NCBI RefSeq assembly: GCF_027595985.1
Contig: NC_073307.1
Coordinates: forward strand, 13,945,432 to 14,009,431
From: Sorex araneus
Taxonomy: Eukaryota; Chordata; Mammalia; Eulipotyphla; Soricidae
Length of the DNA stretch: 64,000 nt
Direction of reading: 5' to 3'
Positions 22,063 through 34,811 of this stretch are shown here, piece after piece. How positions within the stretch are numbered: the stretch's first letter is position 1; every line of letters begins with the position of its first letter. The translations under genes and the position numbers were made by a program. The notes beneath the pieces were generated by a model that ran no database searches, was not told the origin of the DNA, and saw only the letters and a list, made by a program, of their open reading frames with translations.

Positions 22063-24534
22063 TTAACATTTTTACTACTATATTATAGATCTCATATTTA
22101 ATGTCCTCAGTCAGAGCATCAAACAGTCAAGATTCTCTACCACAGATGAACTAAATTTTCCATTCCAAAATATTCTAAATATCTGATTATCTTTCCAGGT
22201 TAAATTAAAGTTTTTCTTTTAATAGGAAATACCAAGAAAACTCCAAATAAATTCCTGGGTTCTATACATACTCTTCTGATATAGTATAGGTACATATACC
22301 TGAGTATGAGGGTCATTTTAAAATAAAACTTTTTATGATGCACTATTAGCAATTGTTTTATTTATATGCCCATTTTATCTACCTATATACATAGGGCTGG
22401 ATAAGCATTTATTGGGTGGAAGGGATTGTGAGTTTACAAAGATTTACAAGCCTTGGTTCAAATGTCTCATCTACCAAGGTGATAGTATTAAAAGGTAAGG
22501 CCTTTGAGAGGTAATGAGAACACAGTATGGAATCCTCACAAACAAAAATCATAGCATCATTGTTGTGTTCCCCTGGGGAACTAACCATTTACTATAAACC
22601 AGACTCAGATTTATTTTTTCTCAGCCATGAGTTCCTAAGAAATTCTTCATGAATCCATAGGCATGAAATGACACAGAATGACACTATACAATAGTAAGTA
22701 GCATTGAAGGAATCTGTTGTATGTGCTCATGTAACTTTTGGGGGCCTTTTGAACTAGCTACTTTTCACTTACATCTGATAACTAACCACTATTTCATGTT
22801 AAAATGGAAAGCTTGGTGGTTCAGATAACACTAGTTTTTGATGGAAATCTGAGAACAGCTGATATCTGACGTCCAATGTCTAGATCTTCAGCATCTACTA
22901 GAAAACTTGGAAATATTTCCTAAGAGAATGAGTATCTGCAAAACAGAGCAGAGATTTATGAAACCTCTAGAAATCTGCCCTTTCGGTGTCTTTATAGTAT
23001 TTGCCAAAGTCTCATAGTGTATCACTTTATTCTAGTGGTTTTTCAAGCATCCTCAGAACCGCTCCTTCATAAAACTGAAGTGGTTGCAACTCAAATAAAC
23101 CTTCTCTTGGTCCCCATTTAAAACTGACAATCTACAGTTTACTCAGTAAATATCATTTAGTGAGACATATCATTCTCACTCAAATATGATGTCTTTTTAT
23201 TGGCTGGTGGCTCAAGGTCCTGCAACTTGACCTGAATCCCTAAAGTGGTCATTCAAATGACTGAGCTCCTGGATCTCTGAATACTCAAGGATTCCATAAC
23301 CTGTTCTTTATCTCTCATCTACCTTACTAAGGTTCTGCTCATCAGAGACAATAAAAATAATACTAGCATTGTCAGCATGTGTAATACTGTAGAGAATGTC
23401 AGGATAATCTCCGTGGAAGACATGATTAAATCAGGAAATATAATAGAGCCTTGAAGTAAGGCTGTGAAAGCAAATTATTTATTGACCATGCCCAGGCAAA
23501 CAACATTTGTGATCCCTGCATATTGATATGGAAGATATCATGGAAGATATGATCTGGGTCAATAGCTGCACATTTGGCGCCAAGATTAATGTTGATTTTT
23601 CTTTAGCAGAAGTACCACACCTTGAGCAGCAGCTAAAATGGAAGCCACCACTGATTAAATATGATACACTGTGGTCATTCTCCAAGGCCCATGTAAACAA
23701 GCAACCAAGCAAAACAAATACAGATGTGTTTGCGTCTTATGTATCTTGGGTATTGGCAGTAATCTCCAAAAATCATTCAGAAATGCTGTACTGCTTCAAA
23801 TTCCACCCCCCCCCCCACCAGGGAGAGAAATAACAAGGTCTTCTACTTGGTCCTTCCTAGTGCATATCTTTACTTCATGAGTCAGAGAGCTGAAATAATC
23901 GATTTTCTAGTCTGCAAGTATGTCAACTCAAAGACATATTTAGTAACTTAGTAAATACACACTGCAGTCAGGGGACCTACTGAGTCAGGGTGCTTAAATT
24001 TAGGTCAAAAACAGCGCATGGGACGGCCCTAAGTTCTACTTTTACAACCACCAAGTTTTCCTTCACTGCTGTTCACGAGCCGATCAATCAAAAAACAATG
24101 ATGGGTTCAGAAAGCATTTATCAGAAACAAGCCAGCAGGTTGGAAGAGGAGAAGCTCCTGTCTTCAAAGGAACTTTCATGTCTGAATCATCACCCAAAGT
24201 AGTTATTGTATAGAAATAACAAGGAAGTAAATTTTTTAGAAAAGGCGGGTTGCAAACCAGCTGCCACGAGGATGATCAATAAAATTTCTGCAGAGCTGGT
24301 CACTTGAGGCACACTCCAACTTACCTGTAAACCTAAACAAAGGTTTCAGAGGGTAGTTAACCTGTCCTTCTTGTAGGTTTTGGAGAAGACAACTTAAGAA
24401 CAGTCAAAGGGTTTTAGTTTTATCTCTTTCACTCTTAGTAAAATACCTCCTAAGTTCCCTTAGTAAAAAAACCTGCCAGAACAGGTCTGAACATTTTTCA
24501 GACATCAATTCAGAGCTCAAAAATGGGCTGTTTT

Positions 24535-25592
24535 AAACTTTACCAAGGAAGAAATACGAATGGCCAAAAGGCACATGAAAAAGTGCTCTGCATCACTAAT
24601 CATCAGAGAGATGCAGATCAAAACAACCATGAGATACCACCTCACACCACAGAGACTAGCACACATCCAAAAGAACAAAAGCAACCGCTGTTGGAGAGGA
24701 TGTGGGGAGAAAGGGACCCTTCTTCACTGCTGGTGGGAATGCCGACTGGTTCAGCCCTTCTGGAAAACAATTTGGACGACTCTCAAAAAATTAGATATTG
24801 AATTCCCATTTGACCCAGCAATACCACTGCTGGGAATATATCCCAGAGAGGCAAAAAAGTACAATCGAAACAACATCTGCACATGTATGTTCATCGCAGC
24901 ACTGTTTACAATAGCCAGAATCTGGAAAAAACCCGAATGCCCCAGAACGGATGACTGGTTGAGGAAACTTTGGTACATCTATACAATGGAATACTATGCA
25001 GCTGTTAGAAAAAAGGAGGTCAAGAATTTTGTAGTTAAGTGGATGGGCATGAAAAGTTTCATGCTGAGTGAAATGAGTCAGAAAGAGAGAGACAGACATA
25101 GAAAGATTGCACTCATCTATGGTATATAGAATAACAGAGTGGGAGACTAACACCCAAGAACTGTAGAAATAAGTACCAGGAGGTTGACTCCATGGCTTCG
25201 AGGCTGGCCTCACGTTCCGGGGAAAGGTCAACTCAGAGAAGCGATCACCAACTACATTGTAGTCGAAGGCCATGTGGGGGAAGGGAGTTGCGGGCTGAAT
25301 GAGGGCTAGAGACTGAGCACAGCGGCCACTCAACACCTTTATTGCAAACCACAACAGCTAATTAGAGAGAGAGAACAGAAGGGAATGCCTTGCCACAGTG
25401 GCAGGGTGGGGTGGGGGGGAGATGGGATTGGGGAGGGTGGGAGGGGCGCTGGGTTTACGGGTGGTGGAGAATGGGCACTGGTGAAGGGATGGGTTCCCGA
25501 ACTTTGTATGAGGGAAGTATAAGCACAAAAGTGTATAAATCGGTAACTGTACCCTTACGGTGATTCTCTAATTAAAAATAAATAAATTTAAA
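24535..25592 (+). mobile_element. Young 5'-truncated L1 with open ORF2 C-terminus
   Basis: The last 190 codons of L1 ORF2 are open (24,560-25,129). They include [20 protein letters not shown], the cysteine motif [44 protein letters not shown] and [13 protein letters not shown], all typical of the ORF2p C-terminal domain. The stop is followed by a 3' UTR with a G-rich polypurine stretch (about 25,402-25,455) and an A-rich tail. A 16-bp target-site duplication (AAAAATGGGCTGTTTT) flanks it at 24,519-24,534 and 25,593-25,608. The endonuclease, the RT and the start of ORF2 are absent, so it cannot move. Confidence 0.92.
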
Positions 25593-26209
25593 AAAAATGG
25601 GCTGTTTTTTTTTTTTGGAAAAGCATTCACAAAATGTTGGTGAAATATTTCTCTTCAAAAACTGCTGAGCAGTTTTGTGTGTCCTACACTTTTTTAAAGC
25701 TCACAAGTAAAAGGAAGTATACTTCAGTGATCGAACATTTTCATAAGTAGAAAAGAAAATATTTTATATAATTTCAGGTTCTAATAAATTGAGCCAAAGG
25801 AATAAAAGTCATCTGGCAGAGGTATAACAGGACAGTCGAGGGCAGAAGGCGGCATGCCAGATAGAACAGTTGCAAAAACAAACCTGAACCTAGGGAACTG
25901 AGGTTAGAACTGAAGACTACAACCAAACCAGTTCTGACAAAATCTGAAATGAGTTTCAGGAAAGGAAGAACAAATCGCAGAAACCCACTGAGGAAAAGTG
26001 TTGGGAGAAGGGCCCGCAGGAGCAAGGGCAGTACCTGGGGGCAAAACACCATGACCCAAAACAATGCAGCCAATGTCTTGCTGGAGAAACCAACCCCCGG
26101 CCAATATGCAGGTTCTGATAAGGAAGGAATTAGTATGGACAGGCCATGAATCATACAAGGCGCAGTTTCTAAAAGTCACTTGGTGATGCATGTATAATAA
26201 CAACCATGG

Positions 26210-26416
26210 TTTTGGTTTTTTTTGTTGTTGTCGTCGTTTTTGGGTTTTTTTTTTTTTTTGGTTTTTTGGTAACCCCGGCGATGCACAGGGGTTACTCCTG
26301 GCTCGTGCACTCAGGAGTTCCTCCTGGCGGTGGACCATATGGGATGCTGGGAATTGAACCCGGGTTGGCTGCGTGCAAAGCAAATGCCCTACCCGCTGTG
26401 CTATCACTCCAGCCCC
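26210..26416 (-). mobile_element. SOR-type SINE
   Basis: A reverse-strand copy with a T-rich tail (GTTTTTTTTGTTGTTGTCG), body CGGCGATGCACAGGGGTTAC and head complement GTGCTATCACTCCAGCCCC. CAACCATGG and CAACCACGG (26,201-26,209 and 26,418-26,426) are a one-mismatch target-site duplication. Confidence 0.9.
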
Positions 26417-28059
26417 GCAACCACGGGGTTTAAGGGAAAAGCAGAGCCAAATGGAAAACACTCCAACATTTTGTAAGCAATGCTTGGGGGAGAAAATTAA
26501 AAGAAAACTAGTTTTAAAACAATCAGTCAGTGGCCGCACCCGTTAGGTGAGTCCGTACTGAAATTATATAATAGCAATGGCCCTTCACCTGAGAAGAAGA
26601 CAGGTAGCTTGTCACAGGACAGGGTGCTGGGGTAGGGGCTGGGGTTGGCGCGCATGTGTTCCTTCAGCCACTGCAGCTCCTGCTCTCAGAACTCTTGCCT
26701 CCATGCGTGAGGCTCTGGGTTCAATCCCGGGAACCATCACCTCGCAACACCATTGATTCCCTATCTTGCCACCCCCCCCTCACTACTGAAATAATAAGTT
26801 AATATGTTAAAAAGAACTTATTAAAATCTAAACAGGCCGGTTTCACAAGTGGTTTCAGAAATTCTCCTTTGTCTTGTGATGTTGCATGGGATTAGCCACT
26901 GGGTATTTTTTGTTTGTTTGTCTGTTTTTTTTTTTTTTAAACACTGGTACCAGCACCAGCCAGGTAAACCTCTGTTAGGACCAAAGGCTGACTGCCCATG
27001 ACGTACGTAAGTGGTACATGTTGATGGGGAGACGGCAGTTCAAGGAAGGTGTTTTGCCAGCTTATCCATCCCCCTGAAAAGGAAAATTCTGGTCTGTTTT
27101 CAAGGTTTATTTAGACAGGCAAGTCTTAAAACACTCTTTTTTTTTACTTCAATAAAAAATATGTTACTTCTGTTCTTTTTTCTTTTTAACCCCTCCTCTA
27201 CTTTCCCTTTTCTAGAAATTATACAACTGCACCAAAATGACCAGACAGTTTGAATGCTCTGAGCCCGCAGATACAAAGAATTAAAGTTCCCCTTCTCCCT
27301 TAAAAATCTCTCCATATCAATTTAATTATTTTCCAGCCTACGAGCTGAAGGTAGATGGGGGTTCATTTCTTCCCAGCCCCTCCTGACCACTCCATGTACT
27401 GGCCGAATCTGGTCAGTGTCTAGTTTTCTTCAAGTGGTTGGTTCCTTCTCACCCACCCCACCCCCACCTCATACATCTACTACTGCCCGGTGGTTGTCTC
27501 CCCAACTGATAATAATAAATCTGGGAGCTAGAAATGTGGGGACCCTCACCTAGGTCCCCAGTGAGCTTCTCAGAAACATTTCCCCTTTAAGCCTAAAAGA
27601 GCATCAGTACTGGTCCTTGGGGTTCTTGTGATTGTAAGAAGCCTTTCATAAGCCATCTGCCATCAGGAAACATAGAGAAAATAGAGGCTTGCTCTTAGAA
27701 GAATTGGAAATTACACAAAACATCTGAATCGCAGTGAGGAGTGGACGGGGATCACAAAGCAGAGGACAGAGACAGAGTTCAGAGAGAGGTGCCATGGTCC
27801 TGGAGTTCTGCTTCGACCGGGATTGAGGTGGGGGCCGACGGGTCAAGGCCTCATGTGTTTGGTTCACTTAAACATAGAAGCAGAATTGAAGAGCATGAAG
27901 GGAAAGAAATGAAAACATACACACATACACATGCATACACCCTTGCACGCAGGCCTCAAAGGACTAACTCTTAGCTTAAACTGTGGGCTGTGACCCCACG
28001 TGTGGTTTTGTACTTGAATAGGGGGATTGCAAAAAAAATAAATCATGAAAATCTTTTAT

Positions 28060-28205
28060 GAGGGCCAGGGAGATGGCACAGGGGTTAGAAAAATGTCTTG
28101 CAGGGTGGGATCCAGAGTCAGTCTCCAGCACTCCACAACTCCCTGGGTAGAATAGCCGGGAGTGGCCTTGGTGACTGTTGGCACCAAAAGACCCTGAGCA
28201 GCCTA
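28060..28205 (+). mobile_element. SOR-type SINE, old
   Basis: GAGGGCCAGGGAGATGGCAC, ATGTCTTGCAGGGTGGGATC, GTCAGTCTCCAGCACTCC, CACCAAAAGACCCTGAGCAG. The tRNA head is recognisable, the body is not typical. Confidence 0.6.
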
Positions 28206-28366
28206 ACATTCTCAGACCGCAGCACTCAACCTAGTTGGCCAGAAACTATTGGGAATGGCTCCAGGGCTCCCGGTGTAGAGCTTAGGGGATCTATCCTGCC
28301 ATCCCCCATCCTGCCATCCCCCCAAAAAATTATCTTAATAGCAACATTTTTCTTTATGATTTATTA

Positions 28367-28615
28367 TTGGGCTGGAACAATAGCACAGTGGGCAGGGCAT
28401 TTGCCTTGCAAGCGGCCAACCCAGGTTCAATTCCTCCGCCCCTCTCGGAGAGCCCGGCAAGCTACTGAGAGTATCTCGCCCTGCATGGCAGAGCCTGGCA
28501 AGCTACCCGTGGCATATTCGGTATGCCAAAAACAGTAACAAGTCTCACAATGGAGACATTACTGGTGTTTGCTAGAGCAAATCGATGAGCAAAGGGACAA
28601 CAGTGACAGTGAGTG
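28367..28615 (+). mobile_element. RTE-tailed SINE
   Basis: The tRNA-like head (GGGCTGGAACAATAGCACAG, B box GGTTCAATTCC) is joined to the body CCTCTCGGAGAGCCCGGCAA and a tail ending in ACAGTGACAGTG. The flanking duplication TGATTTATTA is at 28,357-28,366 and 28,616-28,625. Confidence 0.88.
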
Positions 28616-29603
28616 TGATTTATTAGTAGTAAATATTTTATTTGTATACCAATTTAATATACCTCTGTGCCCCTGGATCAGGTGAAAACTTCTCAGGCAA
28701 AGATGAGTTGCCAATGGAAAAAAAATCCCTGATTCAAATCAACTCTGATGTACAGAACAAAGGATTCTGAGTCAAGGTGAGCCACCTGTCTGTTTCCTAG
28801 GCAGAGGTAAGCAATGTGCTCGCTGGTTTACTCCGTTCATTTCTACATGATTTACTCTCTTGACTGGTGAAATGCTAAGATCTGACACTATTTGCTGTTG
28901 CATCTAAATTCTTAACATATTGCCTCAGAAACACAAGGCTCTGTTTTGCTCGAAATATTATCCCTCGCTCTGTCTGTCAGCTTCTCAGCTGGCTGGAGAC
29001 AGACAGCAGACACTTAGTTCTATTCGCTTTTTTGTGTGTTTCCTTTACTTCCCTTCCTACTTGGATCATCTACTGAAATTTGGTAGCTGGTCTAAATATT
29101 GTGCACCCTAAATTCCCTGCAACCAATCAAATGGTGATAGCTAAATAATAATCCAATTCCATCAAATTCAGAGATCCAGCAGACTAATATTGTATAAGGA
29201 CTGATGAACTGTGTGGGAAAAGTACTTCCATCAAGTGTCCCATCCAGCATTTTATGTCTTGGTGCTGTGTACAGGGGATTATTGTCACTTTTTGATTATT
29301 CTACTTGATAGATAGCTTTCATTATTTTATAGTGCGTGATAATGCCTTGATGCATAACCATCAGAGAAGGAGATTCTTCTATTTCCTGACAGGTAGAGTC
29401 CATTCATTTTTGGGGATAAGAATTGTGCGATCAAGAAAATTAGGATGAGTGGCAAATGAAAGTTTATCATTTGTAGCATTCTTAATTTTGATTTTTGGGG
29501 CCATACCAAGTGGAATTCAGGATCAAAAACAGTTTCCAGCTCGCAAAAGATGTGCAACGGCCCTTTAAACACTCTCTGAAGATCCCTTTTCAGCATTCAT
29601 TTT

Positions 29604-29765
29604 TGTAGTTTTTTGGCCCATACTCAGCGCTTTCTCCTGACTGCACTCAAGGATCTCTCCCTTCAGAATTTTGGGGGCCTTCTGGGGTCCCAGGGATCAA
29701 ACCCAAGAGGGCGGAGTGGGGACTACAGGCAAGTTCCTTACCACTATTCTCTCTCTCCCTGACTC
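29604..29765 (-). mobile_element. SOR-type SINE, diverged
   Basis: A reverse-strand copy: TTTTTTGGCCCATACTCAGC, CCAGGGATCAAACCCAAGAG, CAAGTTCCTTACCACTATTC, ending in TCTCTCCCTGACTCC. Confidence 0.72.
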
Positions 29766-30116
29766 CTTTTCAGCATTCTTAACCCATTATTGAGTAAAAA
29801 CTTTTCAACATCCTACACAAATTATGATATAGTCCTGTAATAGAATCCCACACCTTTATTGGAAGGGATATATTCAAACTTTACTTATTAACTGGAAAGT
29901 AGTAGAAAGTGATTGAAAATTCGGTCATAAAGTATTTTGCGAATTATGATTTTCAATTTGGTGAAAAATGTATGTATATTCATATATTAAATTCAAGGAC
30001 ATACTCTTTAGACATGTCACAGGTATATTCATTACAGAGATCACTAATGTTTTCATCTCTTCTGTCATCTCCATTTTTTCTCATTTTTCTACTCTGAACA
30101 GTTATTCATTGTGTAT

Positions 30117-30365
30117 CTGTATCACTGTCACTGTTGTCCCGTTGCTCATCAATTTGCTCGAGCAGGCACCAGTAATGTCTCCATTGTGAGACTTGTTGTT
30201 ACTGTTTTTGGCATATTGAATATGCCCCGGGTATCTTCCAGGCTCTGCCGTGGGGGCGGGATACTCTCAGTAGCTTGCCGGGCTCTCCGAGAGGGAGGGA
30301 GGAATCAAACCTGGTCGGCCATGTGCAAGGCAAACACCCTACCCGCTGTGATATTGCTCCAGCCC
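30117..30365 (-). mobile_element. RTE-tailed SINE
   Basis: A reverse-strand copy. It starts with the complement of the GACAGTGA tail (ATCACTGTCACTGTTGTCCC) and continues through GTTACTGTTTTTGGCATATT to the head complement (TGTGATATTGCTCCAGCCC). It is near full length and well preserved. Confidence 0.87.
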
Positions 30366-30395
30366 ATGTATTTTTTAGCATAATAAAAACTATCA

Positions 30396-30560
30396 TTAGG
30401 GGACAAGGAGGGAGCACAGTTGTTGGAGAGCATGCTTTGCAAATGATAATCATGGGTTCAATCCACAGTCCCCAGAGGACTGCAAAAATTGATGCCCAAG
30501 AACTATGCCAGGATTATCTCTCAACTACTGTGTGGCATGGCCCCAAAATAACAAAAACAT
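30396..30560 (+). mobile_element. SOR-type SINE, old
   Basis: GGGGACAAGGAGGGAGCACA, CATGCTTTGCAAATGATAAT, GGGTTCAATCCACAGTCCCC, GTGTGGCATGGCCCCAAAAT. Confidence 0.65.
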
Positions 30561-30687
30561 TATTGTCTTCATGAACCAGACATAATGTTAATAAAATGCT
30601 GTTTTTAAATAATTGTTAGGTGTGTGAATTTTATAAAATTAATTAACTATATTAATGTGCATTTTTTTAGTTAATTTTTTTCTTTTT

Positions 30688-30812
30688 AAAAACATGACTG
30701 GATTTCAGTCATACAATGTTCCAACACTCATCCCTTCGCCAGTGTACATTTCCCACCCGGGTTTCCCAAGTTTCCCTTTCAACCCACTGTCCCTCTACGG
30801 CAGGCACTGTGT
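30688..30812 (-). mobile_element. L1 3' UTR fragment
   Basis: Reverse orientation: CAGTCATACAATGTTCCAAC, CTTCGCCAGTGTACATTTCC, CCCTCTACGGCAGGCACTG. A SINE body in the same orientation follows at about 30,845-30,925. Confidence 0.75.
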
Positions 30813-31202
30813 AATAATAATTTTTATTTTATTGGGGGAAAATGTTTGGCCACATCCTGCTGTGCTCAAGTCTTACTTCTGGTTCTGTGCTCAGGGGTCA
30901 CTGCTGAGGAGTAGTGCCAGGAATCAATTAATATTTTGAACTATTGGCAAACTATAAAACTGATAGGATTTTCATATCCATTAACAGATATGGATTAAAA
31001 TTTGTAATTTTATTTCTAGATTCACCCTTCACTTAGTTTCATTAGTTTTAATTCAGTTGCATAAAACTAAGGTTTTACATACTTAGGAAAGGAAGAAACA
31101 CTAAATGTATAGTGTATTTTGTAAAAATATTCACATTAAAATTTTGGTACATTCTTATTTCTAAATGAGAGTGTTGTATCCTAAAATTTTAACATTGGTT
31201 AT

Positions 31203-31363
31203 TTTTTTGTAACCACTGGCAATGCTCAGATCTTACTCCTGACTTTGCACTTAGGTATCAGTCCTAGAAGGTTCAGGGGACTAAATGGGGTGCTTGGGAT
31301 CAAACCTGGGTAAGATGCCTGCAAGGCAAGTTCCCTACTTGTTGTAGTATTACTCTGGTCCCA
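31203..31363 (-). mobile_element. SOR-type SINE, diverged
   Basis: A reverse-strand copy: AACCACTGGCAATGCTCAGA, GGGATCAAACCTGGGTAAGA, TGCCTGCAAGGCAAGTTCCC, ending near TTACTCTGGTCCC. Confidence 0.78.
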
Positions 31364-32659
31364 ACACTGGTTAATTTGATTTTTTATTTTAATAATTTTT
31401 ATATTTCATTTATTTCCCTTAATTTTCTTAATTTTCAAACTATGATGCCACTCTTGTGAAGGTTTAGAATGAGATTATAATTTTAATGTGCTCTGTATTA
31501 AATAAAAGAAAGAGCTACAGGTTTTGGATGAAAACCAATTTTATCACCCTCTCTGCTATTTCTCATAGGCAAGACAATAAAATGATAGTCACAGATTTGC
31601 ATGTACTAGAAAAATATTTCACCAACATTCTTGTTTAAAAACTCATTGAATATTTATTGACCAAGAATAAGATAAATCATAATAATAAAAAAAACTCATA
31701 TTAGAATATCATAAAAGAGTCCAAGCTGCAATTAAATTCCAAATTCAGTGCATGGTGTATTACCTGCGCTCTACCCGTGAGGACAATTCTGCCCTCTAGG
31801 GGTACTGCTCGATGCGACTCTCATTTGAATGTTAAATTATTTTTAAGCAAGTCCTTTGTGCTCTTCCTGTTTGGGGACTTTAGGGATATAATAACGTAGC
31901 AGATATTGAAATCACTTCCCTACAAAGTCTACCGTCTCATTCTTATTTTTTTTACTTCTGCTCCTCTCTTAGTAGAAAAGATAACTCTGAGTCACATTCT
32001 TCACCCCATATTTAGGAGGGATGCCTGCTCAAAGAAGGCATCCACTTAAAATCTTAATAGTTCTTATGAAGTTCCAGCCATTTCAAGAGAGTTAAATTTT
32101 CCTATAGTTGGAGCACTGTGCCACAAAGAACTCACACACAAGAGATCTTTTGTTTCCCTTCCACAAAGGCAGAATTGCACAGAGCCATTTTCATTGCTCA
32201 GAAACTCAAATGAGTTTCTTCCTTTTGAAATCCATTTTTGACAAACACAGTTATTCATATCTTTTAATTGGAAAAATGCAGCTATTGTGTGTCGCCAAGT
32301 GCATTTTTATATTACCGCAAACCTCAAACTTGGAGCTGTTTCGCTTTTAACTCTACCTTAAAATTAACTCTTCAAACAAGTAAATATATGAAAACGTTCA
32401 TGGAGTTGACAGAGGATCTTTAATAGAACTTGACTTTGTTGCCTTCTCACTTCATTGTCCTTTCCCTTTTCCAACAAGAACTTGGTTGCAGGGTCCAGAA
32501 TGTTCTAGATCAATTTTCTTTCCCCCTCCCCACCAAGTTTATGCTGTAGGTTGTCCTGATCTAAACATTAGAAGTAGAATTGCTAGAATAGTAAGAATAG
32601 AGTGTTCCAATATTTGCACAAAATTGAGATTGCAAAGAAAAGATAAAGGTAATTATTGT

Positions 32660-32823
32660 TGTTGTTGTTGTTGTTTGGGGGGCCATACCCAGCAGTACTA
32701 GGGCTTACTCCTGGCTCTGCTCTTAGGGATCACTCCTGACAGGGCTTAGGGGACCATATGGGGTACTTAGGATGGAACCGATGTCAGCCTCATGCCCTAC
32801 ACTCTGTATTATCGTCCTGGCCA
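32660..32823 (-). mobile_element. SOR-type SINE
   Basis: A reverse-strand copy with a GTT-rich tail (GTTGTTGTTGTTGTTTGGGG), body ATACCCAGCAGTACTAGGGC and GGGGACCATATGGGGTACTT, and head end TTATCGTCCTGGCCA. Confidence 0.83.
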
Positions 32824-33132
32824 TGGATAAAGATAATATTCAACACTGATTAAAATCCACAAATCTTTCACTTTCCCCTTCCTTCCCCTTGTGGTTGTTA
32901 TTAACATGGGATGCACGTCCTCCATTGTGGTACTTGCTGTGGTCACACTCCTTAGTTGTGGTTCCCTTACACACTTGCTAGAGTGCACAACAGATTGAAC
33001 AATGTTTTGTGATGCTGGTCTTCCCAAAGAGCAGGGTCACACCAAAGACCAATCTCACAGCCTCTCACTCCTCTCACTTGCAAGCCTGAGGGTCGACACT
33101 GAGGTACGCCTGGGATATCCTTTACTTTCGGA

Positions 33133-33299
33133 GAGGGATTGGAGCCACATTCAGTGATGTTCAGTGGTTACTCCTCGTTCTGAACTCAGAAATTACTCCT
33201 GGCAGTGCTCGGGGGACCATATGGGATGATGGTGATAGACCCTGGGTCAGCCGCATGCAAGGCAAAAGCTCTAACCACTGTATATCGCTCCGATCCCCA
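33133..33299 (-). mobile_element. SOR-type SINE
   Basis: A reverse-strand copy: GGAGCCACATTCAGTGATGT, CTCGGGGGACCATATGGGAT, GCCGCATGCAAGGCAAAAGC, ending TATATCGCTCCGATCCCC. Confidence 0.85.
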
Positions 33300-33552
33300 A
33301 TTTTTAAAAATAATTAGATGAGCTGCTCTGCTAGCTTCTGTGCCAAAATTTGGGCCCATACAGTATATCTCATATGGTCTGTGCAAAATGTTCTGCTGCC
33401 AATAAAGGTGATACTACTATATAATCTGCAACAATATGAAACTTCAGAAGACTGAACAACCTCACAGTGAGGAAATCTGTAATAATTAAGGGTTTACGGT
33501 GTCTAAACAAAAATTTTTAAAAATGAGTAGGGTTTCAACAGAGGAGAATATG

Positions 33553-33558
<6 letters not shown>

Positions 33559-33593
<35 letters not shown>
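33559..33593 (+). repeat. AT dinucleotide microsatellite
   Basis: A run of TA repeats with one C interruption near its right end. Confidence 0.93.
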
Positions 33594-34811
33594 TGATGTT
33601 TTATTGGGACAAGTTATTTCTTCACAAGTGTAGGCTCTGGTTTAACAATCTAGATCTGTCTGTTGTTTCTGTCTGATGCCTGAAGTCAGCAGGGCAGCCA
33701 GGAAGCAGGTAAGATGGCACTAAGGGACTACTGGAACACACTAGAACATGCCAGTCATTGTCTAGGGTTTCAACCTACTTAGACCCTAATAAATTAGCCT
33801 TCAACTGTACCATGGATTCTGGAAGATGACACAATACTCGGGTCAGAGACAAAATATTCTATTACATATTGCAAGTAGCATGAATATCATATTTGCCTTT
33901 GTTCCCCTGGGCCCTCCAAACCCAGCGGGAATACACAAAGGGGCTCAAATGGACGATGCACATACAGTATATTTTCATCACAACTAAGAAACTGAGTTTG
34001 CAGAATCCACTAAAGTAAATAAGTGTAGCAGGCAGGAAGCTGCCCTGTTCTTTGTCCCAGAGGGAGATATTATCTCATCTTTCTGGTTGCTAGCTGTAAA
34101 CACAACCCTCAGAAATGCCCAGATTGCAAGCTACTTGTGTTTTTGACATCCCCTGCAAGATTGCCAAGGGACACTGAGAGCCTACAGTGGGTTGTCTGTG
34201 AGACTGAGCTGGGACCCAGATGGATGAACTGGCACCTGCCCCCACATCTCACCGTCTCCAAATCTCCAGTGTGATAATGTGCGGGTTCAGAAGGTGACAC
34301 AGGTGCCCTTCGTCATAAACCAGGACAGCTCTGATACTGTGGGGGATGATGGAGGACAAGTGAGGTAGGAGCTACCGTTGATGTCAGCCTAGCAGTTGCC
34401 AGAGGCCAACCAGACAGAACTATGCGGACATGATGGGTGAGCTATGCAATGGCCTGTCGTGAGACAGCAGAGTGCAAGTATAATGACTGCTGTTCCACAT
34501 CTGTCTTTCAAATGTGACCCAAAAAATATCACTGGTGGTCTGTGCTCACCCAGAGCTGGAGTGCATAAATGAGAAGTCAAGAAAACACAATTTGATCTTT
34601 GCTATCTCAGCTCCAATACAATCATCACAGAGAGTGGACACGTGATCTCCGTGGAACTTTCCTCCCAAGTCCGAAATTGCCCTTTCCATCTTTGAGAACA
34701 ACACCCTAATGCTCACATTTCAAAGAGGAATGATGGAGAACCAAAGCGACAATGTCTCAGGTGTTCCTGCAACCACCCCCAGCTCCAGTGATTCTCTAGA
34801 ACTCACAGACC

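Larger units (their letters stand above)
20999..24518. other. Intergenic: repeat-poor 21.0-24.5 kb
   Basis: Only the AC microsatellite and the short RTE-tailed fragment at 21,872 are recognised. 22,063-24,518 has no element I can name and no gene. A 101-codon ORF at 23,528-23,833 has no recognisable domain. Confidence 0.55.
25609..30116. other. Intergenic: remainder of 25.6-30.1 kb
   Basis: Beyond the listed SINEs, a weak tRNA-like B-box word (GGGTTCAATCCCGG at about 26,719) may mark a decayed tRNA-derived element. 27,000-28,050 and 28,626-29,603 look unique. No gene is seen. Confidence 0.55.
30926..34811. other. Intergenic: remainder of 30.9-34.8 kb
   Basis: 31,364-32,659 is AT-rich unique DNA. 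33,594-34,811 is more GC-balanced and breaks into short frames on both strands; I could not tie it to a gene or a pseudogene parent. Confidence 0.5.

Noticed and set aside
24791..25354. A 187-codon reverse ORF opposite the young L1
   Set aside because: Antisense shadow of the L1 ORF2 coding strand and 3' UTR.
26640..26760. A possible tRNA gene around a B-box-like word
   Set aside because: No matching A box or cloverleaf arms; more likely a decayed tRNA-derived SINE.
33594..34811. A GC-balanced tract that first looked like a decayed processed pseudogene
   Set aside because: Three-frame reading gave only short unrelated peptide fragments, no poly-A tail and no parent gene I can name.
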